From Diphasiastrum complanatum (Eukaryota; Streptophyta; Lycopodiopsida; Lycopodiales; Lycopodiaceae), in the NCBI GenBank assembly GCA_029204225.1, contig CM055101.1, forward strand, positions 2,224,528 through 2,288,527: a DNA stretch of 64,000 bases, in the 5' to 3' direction. The position numbers were made by a program, and so were the translations under genes. Positions 22,928-32,800 of this stretch are shown piece by piece; the first letter of the stretch is position 1; each line of letters opens with the position of its first letter. The notes under the pieces were generated by a model. That model was given only the letters and a program-made list of their open reading frames with translations, did not search any database and was not told the origin of the DNA.

Positions 22928-24027
22928 GTTAGCAATGATGATTAGTGGTCGAAAAAATTGAAAAAGTAGAAAAAATGGTGGAAAATGGAAAAAGATGTGA
23001 AAATAGTAGAAAACTAAGAATAATGAGTGTTGGAGGACAATTATTGTAGTTCAAAGCGCAGATCAGTGTTTAATATGAGCAGATGACAACTGGTAGGAAG
23101 TTTGGTTGAAAACATAAAACTTGGTATTTTTAGTGGAAATTTCGACAGAGCTTTGCTAGCAAAGGTGACAAATGACTCGAATTCAACCCTTATATAGTGG
23201 AATTTAGAGTGCGTATTAGGTGAAATTCACTTTCCCTTGCTCATTTCCACCCAAATTCTGATAGGCACCTTCTTCACAACTAAGCCCTCAGGGAAGTCTA
23301 CGAGAGTTCAGAAAGTGATTTGACTGCTATGCGAAGGTTTTGTGAGGGTTCAGGCTGTCTGCGAGGGTTCAACTCTCGCAGGAAGTGATCTCTCGCACAA
23401 CTTGTTCCTGTGATTGGATTTTCAAGATTAGACCATGTAGGCAGGCTAATTTCACTGCTCTGATTCCATTTAGGCACGTTGCGAGAGTTCGTAAGATGAT
23501 CTTGATTCTCTGCGAGGGTTCTGAAAATTCTGCTTCTGGGAACTCTCGCATACTCTAAAAAGTGATGATTCCTCCATCAAGAACTCTCGCAGAGATTTTC
23601 ATGGATGCATCTAGGTCAGATCTGGTGAGTGTCCAATTTTCAAGATCTATCTCCCAAGGGATCTCAAAAAATCATGAAAAAAGTGCTCCTTCAAAGTGTT
23701 TTTTGACGAGATCTCGATATTTTCTAATTTTTAACTTTTGCAAACTGGTAATCAGCTTCATCCAAGCTTGATCTAACTGTTGGTAGTGCTCTGGAAGTTC
23801 TGATGGTTTCTTGGTAGTAGATCCATCAGGCAATCTGATGATCTGCTTCCTTTTTTACCCTATCAGGATCTGGATCCTCCTTGGATTCTGATGGATTTTT
23901 TCGATCTTGCCAGATCTGGCTGAATCTTGATGGATTTAGCTTGATTTGGCTTGATCTCCTTAGATCTAGCAGTGATGGCTGAGCAGATTAGCTTTTTGTA
24001 ACGTGCCACCCCCAATCTGGATCTATC
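22928..24027 (-). promoter_or_regulatory. Integrase-to-aORF spacer of element T2 with many GCGAG motifs
   Basis: About 1.1 kb without a coding frame. Between 23290 and 23600 there are about eight copies of a (T/C)GCGAG(A/G)GTTC motif in both orientations, including an inverted pair CTGCGAG-GGTTCAA-CTCTCGCAG (about 23360-23382). In minus orientation it is followed by TATATAAGGG (23200-23190), GAATTCGAGTCATT and TTTGCTAGCAAAGCTC, matching the T1 spacer. The ATG of the aORF is about 260 bp beyond. The similarity suggests a conserved internal promoter or RNA structure. Confidence 0.5.
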
Positions 24028-25040
24028 TCACTGTGGTGGCCAGTACTTGTGCAACTGGCTACCGTTGATGGGTGTGTCGAATGGCGTCCCATCTAGATTT
24101 TCTAAGTTCACGGCTCCATGATTAAGAATTTTCTTGATCCTATAAGGACCTTTGTCCGTGAATTTTAACTTCCCCTTGATCGCCTTGGTTTTATACATCA
24201 GGACCAGATCTCCTGAATGAAGATCCTTCTTTTGTAATCTACGATCATGCCAAGCTTTGCATCTTTCCTTTTCAGCTGCCAGTGCATGCACAGCTAGTAA
24301 GCGTGTTTCACAGAGTTTATGCAGAGCTTCGTGGCGTAGCTGTAGAGATTTGGACTCATTAAGACGCTGCGCAGTGGCAATCCTTAATGAAGGAACTAAA
24401 AACTCTACTGGCATCACATCATCATGATCATATACCAATTGGAAGGGTGTTTGATCAGTGCTCCCTTTATATGTTGTCCTGAATGCCCATAGTGCAGCAT
24501 GCAACTTGTGTTCCCAATCTGATCTGCTAGCTTCAACTGTTTTTGTGAGCACGCTACACAGGATCTTATTGGATGATTCTGCTTGCCCATTACCCCGAGG
24601 ATAATAAGGCGTACTGTTTCTGTGGATCACGAAGAATTTCTCCAACAGGAACTTGATGGTCTCATTGATGAAATGGATTCCGCGATCACTGACTAGTTCC
24701 ATCGGGCATCTGAAGCGCACAATGATATTTTCATAAAGGAACTTGGCAGTGGTCCTAGCATCAGCTACTCTTACTGCCTTGGCTTCGACCCATTTGGTGA
24801 GGTAGTCTGTGGTTACGATTATGTATCGAGCCTGGGAACTCCTTGCTGCAGGGTGAATTGGACCAATATAATCCAATCCCCATTTTTCGAATGGTGCTTG
24901 GGCTAAGACTAGATGCAGTAGATCATAATTCAATCTCGTTGGTCTCCTTGCCCTTTGGCACACATCGCACTTTTTCAAGTATTCCTCCATATTCTTATGA
25001 ATGGATGGCCACCAACATTCTGATTATAGGATCTTGCGAA
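24028..25040 (-). pseudogene. Tat/Athila-like integrase (element T2)
   Basis: A clean 320-codon minus-strand frame holding nearly the whole integrase. It has KKCDVCQRARRPTR (zinc module), LDYIGPIHP and RYIIVTTDYLTKWVEAKAV (first Asp region), LVSDRGIHFINE (second Asp), YPRGNGQAESSNK (catalytic Glu), KAWHDRRLQKKD and DKGPYRIKKIL (GPY/F motif). It ends NGSQLHKYWPPQ. It is closely related to the broken integrase at 17.6-18.6 kb. The D-D-E triad is intact, so of all pol modules here this is the best preserved. Confidence 0.9.
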
Positions 25041-25712
25041 CTGTAATGTCAGATGCAAAATGACCTCCACCCATGCCTTCATTTGAAAGCAAAATTATCT
25101 GGGTGGCCTCATGAGGAAGAATACACCGTCGAAGAATTCCATCAGGACCTCTTCGATACAACTGATCGGCAATTAGCTGATAAGGTCTAGCCTTCAAGAT
25201 CAATTTCTGATGTTCCGCCTTTGGTAGTGATTTGTCTGGTTGGCCCCGCATTAGATATTCAACAATGTCGGCAGCCCATTCTGGTACTGTGTCCACGTAA
25301 AATAAGACAGCATCTGCCAGCTCATCATCGGGTTGAGTTGCAATCTCCTTTCCCTTGATTTGTGACACATGATCTGCCATGTAGTGTTGTTTTTCCTTGC
25401 GAACTACTATCCAAAAATCAAATTCTAACAACAGAAGGAGCCATCTGGTGATTCTCTCAGTGTTGCAAGTTTTATTAACGATATATAACAAGGGTTGATG
25501 GTCCGTATAAAAAGCAAAATGTGTGGCCATCAAATAGTGTCGAAACTTCTTAACCGCATAGTCATTGCCAATGCTTTCCACTCTGTGGTTGAATAATTCA
25601 TTTCGGTATCATTGAGCTGTCGGCTTGCAAATCGGATTGGAAAATCTTTTTTGTGTTCACCTGGCTGGGTTAAGACTGCTCCAACTGCATACTTCGATGC
25701 GTCTGTATGCAC
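25024..25712 (-). pseudogene. Element T2 RNase H and integrase N-terminal link
   Basis: Minus-strand RNase H: MHTDASKYAVGAVLTQ (catalytic Asp) to 25530, then a frameshift into a 185-codon frame with FYTDHQPLLYI (second Asp) and MADHVSQIKG. This is followed by the tether to integrase with MGGGHFASDITVRKIL (start of the HHCC module). The order RT, RNase H, integrase is standard for Ty3/gypsy. One frameshift near 25.55 kb. Confidence 0.85.
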
Positions 25713-26700
25713 ATGAAACTCAATGGACCAATTGGGTGGGCATAAGATGGTGCTGAGACCAATGCATCCTTAGTCTTTTGGAAAGCCTTTAGAGCTTCCT
25801 CATTCGAATGTGGATCCGTTGTGAGCTTGTAAATTGGTCTAGCTAACTCCGCAAAATCAAGAATGAAAATCCTATAATAGTTAGATATGCCACTCTGGGA
25901 ACCTTCACCGAGCATCATAACGTCATTATAAACCTTCGCCGACCTGCTAGGTAGACCTCGCGGATCGTCCCCGGTGGTGGTAGATCAATAATGATCATGA
26001 TCTTTGATAGATCTGTGGTGATCCCGTGTCTTGACACTATATGGCCGAGTATCAAGCCATGTGTCACCAAGAATTGACATTTTTCTGGATTCAGAGAGAT
26101 CTGGTATTCACGGCATTTTTGTAGCACCTTTTCCAAATTGGGTAAGTGTTCTGAATCTGGTCCATGCACGCACAGATCGTCCAAGAGAATTTCCAAAAAA
26201 TTTTGCAAATAATCTTTGAATGTCGCCTGCATGACTCGCTGGAAAGTGCTTGGGGCATTACAAAGTCCGAATGGCATCACTTTATAGGCATAAGTTCCTC
26301 ATTCCCTAGCAAATGTTGTCTTGTGCTGGTCCTGGGGGGCTATTTTCACCTGGTTGTAGCCACTGAAGTCATCCAGAAAACTGTAGGCTTCGTCGCCGGC
26401 TACTCTATCGAGGACACTTTCCGTAAATGGTAAAGGAAAATGGTCCTTTTTGGTGACTACATTTAGCGCCTTCAGATTCACACAGATCCGCATTTTGCCA
26501 TTCTTCTTGAGTACTATAACTATCGACGATACCCATTCCGTGTGCTCGATTTCGTAAATGAAATCTGCATCCATAAGCTTCTGCAATTTTTGCTTGATCA
26601 ATTTTATATAATTCGGGTTGCAGCGGTAGTAACGGCTCACCTTGGGGACTGTTCCATCCACCAAGGGTATGGTATGTTGAAATACTGTTGGGGGGATGCC
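25690..26700 (-). pseudogene. Element T2 reverse transcriptase
   Basis: Three minus-strand frames together give a full RT: VPKVSRYYRCNPNYIKLIK, MRICVNLKALN, FLDDFSGYNQV (26664-26299), then MPFGLCNAPSTFQRVMQ and EILLDDLCVHG, where the Tyr of YxDD is Leu (26280-25915). The connection to RNase H with NYYRIFILDFAELARPIYKLT follows (25918-25670). In-frame interruptions at about 26290 and 25917. The fragment at 40.9-41.3 kb belongs to a related element. Confidence 0.85.
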
Positions 26701-26702
26701 CT

Positions 26703-27569
26703 TTAGATCACTATAGCTCCAGGCAAAACAGTCTTTATATTGATCTTGGCCCGACTGGTCATTTTTTTATTTTCTGTCACCTGTGTAGAAGATGACGCTG
26801 TTTTGATTGACTTCAAGGAATCCAACACCTTCTTTTTGCCCTTTTTTGTTATTTTGGTGGGTTCATCCTTGTTGTCTTTCTTCAAGACTGTTGTGACATT
26901 CGCCTCATGGTTGTGAATATCAATGTCTACTGTAGCTATCGCCTCTTCGGGTAGGTCACTCCATCGGATCACCTGGTTATAGCGTTGCTTCAACTGATTC
27001 TTCTTATTCGCAGGTGCCTTGGGTGGATCGATCCTTGAGACTTTCGCCATAGCAGACCTTTGTGGTGATTGAGCTGATACCTTTTTGGTTCTGTAAAGAT
27101 CTGGGTCCATGTGGTGTAGGACCTATTCATCAGTCAGCTCAATCTCCTTATTATAAGTTAGAGCATGTTGCCAAGGGACTAGATCATCGTCCATTGGGTT
27201 CTCAATCGGCTCCGTTGACAACCATGCTACGTTTATCATATTCACCCCAAATGTGATTGGTGTTTCCATAGTGTAACATTTGGGTGAAGATGTACTTGGT
27301 TCTGGATCTGATTCATATTGACATGCCTGACAGTCAATAGTTGCTAATGCATCTGTCCATCTTACAACATCCATCTTTGAGTGATAGTGACCTCCCTTGG
27401 CTGACCTTGGGCGATCAATCGTATGATATGTCGTGGATGATCCGTCATCAGCCTTAGGTGCAATAGGTTTCACTGCCCATGTGGTTGGATCTACCTTTAC
27501 AGCCTGTTCTCTATTCTCGAAGGTGAGTTTCCCTGTACCCCAGTTGTGTACTACTTGCGCAGTCCTCAA
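26703..27569 (-). pseudogene. Element T2 protease end and protease-RT linker
   Basis: The first piece (27569-27123) begins with LRTAQVVHNWGTGKLTF, the typical end of a gypsy protease (after the GRPWL motif), then an acidic, serine-rich linker. The second (27110-26703) is a lysine-rich linker without catalytic motifs. Such long spacers before RT are usual in Tat-type elements. Two frames are separated by about 12 bp. Confidence 0.65.
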
Positions 27570-27578
27570 CCATGGTCT

Positions 27579-28080
27579 TCACAGTAAAACATGGTATCCA
27601 GATGGAGATTCAGGTATATCCATGACCACAAAAGTAATCACAAACTGCATGCCTACTATCTTTACAAGAATATTGGAAACTACACCTTTTGGTTTCCACA
27701 GGATTGATCTGCTATCTTGATGGTGAATCTTGTTGGCTTCAATCCTTGTAAACCCCATTTTTTGTACAAAGTAGTGGAGATCAGATTGACACCCGATCTT
27801 CCATCTACCACTGTCGCCTCGTCCTCGTATCTCTTGTGCTTGATTGGTAACATGGACAATTCTTGAAACAGTGTCCATAACCGCAATCTCGGTAGGAGGT
27901 TGTATATCCTTGTAGGGACATTTTGCAATCTTGTGTCCTTCACCACATCCGTAGCAGCTGTAATTTCTTCCACCTTGACGTTGAGTTTGAGCTGCATAGG
28001 CCGAAACATATTCAATTATGGCAGGATCCATAAATGGTTCATCTGGTCCGTACCACTGCTGCTGTGAAAAAAGTGGATCT
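27579..28080 (-). pseudogene. Element T2 gag C-terminus and protease active site
   Basis: The minus strand opens with QQQWYGPDEPFMDPA and CYGCGEGHKIAKC, the same nucleocapsid as at 2.3 kb and 63.1 kb. After a one-base shift it passes into protease: VVDGRSGVNLIS around 27800 holds the likely active-site Asp, and FVVMDIPESPSGYHVLL near 27600 is the C-terminal sheet. The 5' end is abrupt at 28080, mid-gag, so the LTR and most of gag are missing. Confidence 0.75.
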
Positions 28081-28369
28081 TGAATGGATCCAAACTCCCA
28101 AAATACTTGGCTAAGATCTTTGCACAACAAGCTACAAAAGCTAGAAATTGCAAAGCATCCTAATGCTACATTTGATAGACATGAACTTGACAAAGCATTC
28201 AAGAGACAAAAGAAACTAATAAAAGGTACTGATGGCAGCCAAAAACAGCAGCATACCAGCCCTACAATATCACCCTACCACTTTTGGAAACCTCTTAAGA
28301 TCATACACAAAAGCTTGAAGACAATACACAAAGCAATGCTCTCAATGGAGAAAGAAACTGTGACAATAA
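28081..28369. other. Unassigned stretch between T2 gag break and LTR-like repeat
   Basis: A plus-strand open frame (28084-28413) runs here with a lysine-rich, unremarkable translation. I see no family motif, and its last third lies in a repeat found elsewhere as LTR. I do not support it as a gene. Confidence 0.4.
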
Positions 28370-28563
28370 TCTCTAAGTTCAAAAATGACATTGGGCCTCT
28401 AGTTTTATTTTAATTCCAAGGCCCAATTCAAGTTTATTTTATTTACAACTTTAATTGCGTGCTCATTGGGCCATGGGCTTATACACGCAGGATGTCATGC
28501 CCTCGCAACACATTTTATTGGAGGATTTTATTTATTTACACTTTGTTGGGAATACCCCCAACA
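28370..28563 (-). repeat. LTR terminal segment, nearly identical to 56290-56491
   Basis: About 195 bp matches 56290-56491 almost base for base by eye, up to the same terminal palindrome-like TGTTGGGAATACCCCCAACA. Beyond that terminus the two loci differ, which marks a true element boundary. At the other locus it is the first part of a LTR of about 0.9 kb with primer-binding site and gag in minus orientation, so I give it the same orientation here. Confidence 0.65.
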
Positions 28564-28565
28564 GC

Positions 28566-29301
28566 ACACCTGTAAAATTATGTATATATTGAATACCATC
28601 TATATATTCATATGATGGAACCGTATAAAAATGACATCAGAATAGAAGAGAGAGAACGAAAATCACTGATAATCAAAAATAGACATTGTAGATGCTTTTG
28701 TGCATTGATTCTTTTCTTTCAGATGTATTGTTAGTAATAGGTTCATCACCTTTATAGATTGTGTGATTAGCTTTATGAAACACGCGGTTACCTCCACTAG
28801 AGTTTTGTGCTCACCTGCATTATTGACCTGTATATTTTATTATACTTAATCTGATTATAGATCTGTTTGTTCTACGTTCAGATTTGTGTCAATATTGCAA
28901 TGTTTTTCTACGTTTTGTCTGGCTTTCTAATTACTCAATCTAGTTGTCTGCTCTTTGCGAATTATTATTAGTCTAGTTGTTCGCGACTAATATTTAATCT
29001 TGTTTTTTGCGACTGATTATTAGTCTAGCTATTCGCGAGTAATTCGCGACTAAAAATTCGTCTAGCTGTTCGCGACAAATTCTGATATTTTGATACTTAA
29101 TGTTTGGCTATGTAATCAGCTCGAACGTGATTTCTATCACTAATGTTCTGTTCGAGACTGATAGGCGTAGTCACGCTTAAGAAAAGAGTGAGATAGCTTA
29201 TTCTACTACGCACGAACATTTTCCATTTGAGTTTGTTTCTTTTTAGAGTTTCGAGTTCGTTTCTTTTCAAGTTATCTTTCTTCACACCCCTCTTTTCAAC
29301 A
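28566..29301 (+). repeat. 5' LTR/leader of a copia element
   Basis: It ends ...TTTTCAACA directly before a copia-type primer-binding site. It contains a TATA-like CGTATAAAAATG at about 28624, a T-rich leader, and a tandem-like run of ATTCGCGAC/GTTCGCGAC words at 28960-29080. The left end is uncertain because another element's terminus lies at 28563. The element's 3' LTR start (32774) does not match it visibly. Confidence 0.5.
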
Positions 29302-29313
29302 TGGTATCAGACC
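29302..29313 (+). promoter_or_regulatory. Copia primer-binding site (initiator-Met tRNA type)
   Basis: TGGTATCAGACC follows the LTR end directly. The usual plant copia site is TGGTATCAGAGC, complementary to the 3' end of initiator tRNA-Met; here the penultimate base is changed. Confidence 0.75.
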
Positions 29314-29460
29314 CATTTTCTGCAGCATGATAAGCTTCCACAGTAACAAGAATCTACTAGCCGATAAAGATATTGTCTTCTTGTTCTGTAATTTAGCACC
29401 AGATTTTCATACTTAAGTCACTGATAGTTATTCTTATTACCTAGACTAATCTTCCACATG

Positions 29461-30330
29461 GATTCCCAAGGGAAAGCCAGTCCTATCATGGACAAGCTTG
29501 ATGGAGCCAATTACCATCTGTGGAAATTTAAGATGAAATCAGTGCTAATGGCTAAGGAGTTGTATGACGTTTATTATAGGTGCATAAGGGAAACCCGAAG
29601 TTGACGACGCAACAATCTCTAGATGGAAGTTGAAGAATGGAAAGGCATTTGCACTAATCATCCTCAACATTTCGGATACTCAGATCGGCCATGTATCCAA
29701 AGCTCAGACGTCCAAGTCTGGGACATCTTGAGCACATTATACGAAGTGTGAGATATAGCTTCCAAGCTACATCTCAGGAAGAAATTTTACTCCCTCAAGA
29801 TGGTGAATTGTGATTCCCTGCAGAATTACATCAACCAATTCAAGAACCTGCTGAAGCAATGCCACTGTTGGATCTGTCATAGATGATCAAAATGCAGTGA
29901 TGCAACTTCTTACAAGCTTGCCAAGCTCATACGACAGTTGGGTGATGATCATCACGACACATCCAGAGCTGACTCTTTCAAGAGTCATTACAATGTTCTT
30001 GTAGGAAGACACATGGAGGAACAAAGCCTCTAGCTCCTCAGTTGATTCTCACGCTTTGTACACCAACAAGAGCACGACTAAGTAGAAGAAGAAGAAAGGC
30101 CCGAAGCAATCAAAGCAAGACTAGAAACCAACACAACACAAAGAACAGTCAAATCTGTAGATAAAGTAAAAGTTGTTCTACAAACACTGCAAGAGAAACA
30201 ACCACGAGATTCAAGACTGTCGAATACTACAAGCAAAGAATAACATCAAGGGACAACCGAATCAAGTGGCCAATGCAGCTACAGAAGCTCTACCGCCCAT
30301 TCAAAAAACGAATCATGATGCCTTCATGAC
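29461..30330 (+). pseudogene. Copia gag
   Basis: It starts MDSQGKASPIMDKLDGANYHLWKFKM-K, the standard copia Gag opening (L-x-G-x-N-Y-x-x-W). It continues in several frames with YSLKMVNCDSLQNYINQFKNLL and a zinc-knuckle remnant CKRNNHEIQDC near 30190 (first Cys context altered). Many stops. Protease follows immediately. Confidence 0.75.
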
Positions 30331-31800
30331 CAGCTAGTAAGGAGCATCCAACGCCAATTCTTGGTTCCTAGATTCTGGTGCCACTCAGCATATGACCAGT
30401 TTCATTGGATGTTTCGAGTCCTATACACCCTATAATACCAAAAAATACGTTCACCTTGGTGATAATAACACCCAAGCTATTATAGGTGAAGGTATTGTAA
30501 GATTGAGCTTTGCAAATGATTAATCTAAGCTACTTTCTGAAGTCTTATATGTATCCAACTTATCTACGAATCTGCTCTCTCTAAGTAGAATCACAGACCT
30601 AGGACATAAAGTAGAATTCGAATGTGATCAGCGCAAAGTAGTTGATAGGACAAGCAAGATCCTAGCACTCATAAAGAGGCATGGATACTTGTATAGATTA
30701 AGTCATTGCTTTTCTGCCTCTAGTCAGGCACTCAGTACTTCTATTCAAGTAAATAATAGTTTAACATTCTATTGTTCTTGATCTAGACTATCCTAGTAAT
30801 AAAGTCGAGTTACCTGTTTGTCAAGACTGTTTAGTTGGTAAATGGACTAGAAAACCATTTAGATCAAGCATCAACATACTGCTAGAGAATTATTAGACGT
30901 TGTGCATTCAGACATTTGTGGTTCAATGAAGAATCCTTCTCTGAAAGATGCAAAGTATTTTATAACTTTTATTGATGAATTCTCCAGAAGGACAATGGTG
31001 TACTTTATCAAGAAGAAATTAGAAGTTTTTAATTGCTTCAGAATCTTCAAAGAGCCTACAGAAAAAGAAATTGAAAGGACGATCAAGGCCCTAAGGTCTG
31101 ACAATGGTGGAGAGTACATCTCTACTAAATTTAAGGAGTACTGCCAGAGCCAAGGCATTGAGCAACAATTCATCACTCCTTACAATCCTCAGTCAAATGG
31201 CTTAGCCAAGAGGAAGAACTATACTTTGGTTGAATCAGCTAAATGTATGCCAGCGCATGCATCGCTGCCCATGAGCTTCTGAGCCGAAGCTATCTCCACT
31301 ACAGCTTACGTCCAAAACATATGTTCGACCAAGGCCCTCTCAAGCAAGACACCCCATGAGGTGTGGACAGGTTCTAAGCCTTCTGTGAAGAACCTAAGAG
31401 TGTTCGGATGTGTTGCCGACGTGTAGTTCCCAAAAGACACGAAGAAGAAATTTGACTTCCAAGGTCTCAAGACCATCCTGATTGGATATACTTCATCTAA
31501 TAACACATACAAGTTGTATGATCCTGATACCCAACAAATCTTGTACAGCCAAGATATAGTATTTATCGAGGATCAGTTCGTCGACTTCAAAGGCATAGAT
31601 ATTGTCATAGGAGAACCTTCATCACCTGCCATTGACACGACTATCCGAGCTTCAGGCTCAAGCGTGTCCATTGTAGACCCACTATTTGACAATGAATTAG
31701 ACAAAGACGTTGCTGCTACCCAGCAACAAGTCCCAGGACTAGTTCATCAGTCGATTCCTCCCAAAAGATCAAGCCGAGTGTGCACACCGCCCACAAGGCA
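30331..31800 (+). pseudogene. Copia protease and integrase
   Basis: Protease: WFLDSGATQHMT at about 30362 (active-site D-S-G). The pre-integrase module has CQDC and LVGKW near 30820. Integrase (30902-31282): VHSDICGSMK (first Asp), LRSDNGGEY (second Asp) and PQSNGLAKRKN, where the catalytic Glu of the usual AERKN is Lys. Then SSKTPHEVWTGSKPSVKNLRVFGC and DIVFIEDQF in the hinge. The hinge is interrupted at 31801 by an inverted-repeat element. Stops near 30350, 30536, 30780 and 31425. Confidence 0.85.
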
Positions 31801-32173
31801 TCATTAGAGGAGTTTTGAGTTCCAAAAAGACCCTTTAAAAATTCGTGCAAGATGTCTTTTTTATTATTAAAATATTATAGCACTAATACTTTTGACTTGC
31901 CATAACTTTTTAATCGTAGGTTAGAAGTATGTCATGTAACATATCATCAGAAAGCCCTTGTTAAGTGCTTTCCAATGCACCAAACTTCGTTAAATCTGGA
32001 CTTACCACTAAAAATTTATGCCATTTTTAGTATGGAATCAAACTCAAAAAGTTACTTTACATAGATTTCAAATTTGAGTGTTTTGATTGGTCCATGTGTA
32101 AGAAAAAATTGAGAAAAAATATAAAAGGAATCTTTACAAAGGGTCTTTTTTGGATTTAGAACTCCTCTAATGA
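31801..32173 (+). mobile_element. MITE-like inverted-repeat element, full copy, inserted in copia
   Basis: The ends are near-perfect inverted repeats of about 36 bp: TCATTAGAGGAGTT...CCAAAAAGACCCTTT (31801-31836) and its complement at 32138-32173. The interior is AT-rich and non-coding, with a hairpin (31950-31972) ending TGCTTTC. It splits the copia hinge exactly between two copia-coding blocks. No clear target duplication is visible at the edges. A partial relative lies at 9906-10188. Confidence 0.75.
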
Positions 32174-32767
32174 CTCTTGAGTTTGCATGTCTCTTGGTAC
32201 AAGAACCAACAACAATCAAAGAGGCACTCAGCCAATCATACTTTGATCTCTGGAGAAATCAGCAATGAAAATCTTCATCAGCTCAGTGGATATTCTGATG
32301 CAAGCTGGAGAGGAGATGTAGACAATCGTAAGTCCACATCTGGAGTTACATTCTTCTTCAACGGCAGTCCTATCTGATGAAACAGTCGTAAGCAAACCTC
32401 TATCGCTCTTTCATCTACAAAAGCATAATACATGGCTGCTTCTCAATCTATTAAAAAAACGTCTTGGTTGATAAATTTACTGTCAGACATTAGTTTGTAT
32501 CAGTACAACCCAACAATTATATTCTGTGATAATCAGAGTGTCATTGGCTTATCGGCCAACCCTAGATTTCACTCTAGGAGTAAGCATATTGAAATCCAAT
32601 ATCACTACATCAGAGGCAAGGTTCTCAACAAGGAGGTAACCTTAACGTACTATAGAATGCAGGACATGGTTGTAGATATATTCACAAAGGCATTAAGTGT
32701 TAATGCACACAACAAGTTTTGTGCATTGTTTAGTCTAAAGATCAAGACATTCACGGATCCAAATTAA
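32174..32767 (+). pseudogene. Copia hinge end and RNase H, RT deleted
   Basis: After the insertion the hinge resumes (LVQEPTTIKEALSQSYFDLW) and then passes at about 32265 directly to GYSDASWRGD of RNase H. The complete RT, normally several hundred codons, is missing. RNase H continues with TSGVTFFFNG, MAASQSIKKTSWL, IFCDNQSVIGL, SRSKHIEIQYHYIR and VDIFTKALS. The stops near 32375 and 32430 fall in the RNase H segment. Confidence 0.85.
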
Positions 32768-32800
32768 GAGGGGTGTTGGATTTATCTCCTTTACTCTCCT
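32760..32800 (+). repeat. Copia polypurine tract and 3' LTR start
   Basis: The pol stop at 32765-32767 overlaps AATTAAGAGGGG, followed by TGTTGGATTT at 32774. This is the expected purine tract and TG start of the 3' LTR. I could not follow the LTR with confidence beyond the first bases because it does not match the 5' LTR region. Confidence 0.5.

Noticed and set aside
17565-28080. Idea that T1 and T2 are two arms of one palindromic element
   Set aside because: The integrases and aORF starts are clearly diverged and the spacers differ in length (0.45 and 1.1 kb), so these are two insertions of related elements.
28960-29080. Repeated TTCGCGA words as a possible CRISPR-like array
   Set aside because: Units are short, irregular and in a copia leader of a plant genome; no spacers of uniform length.
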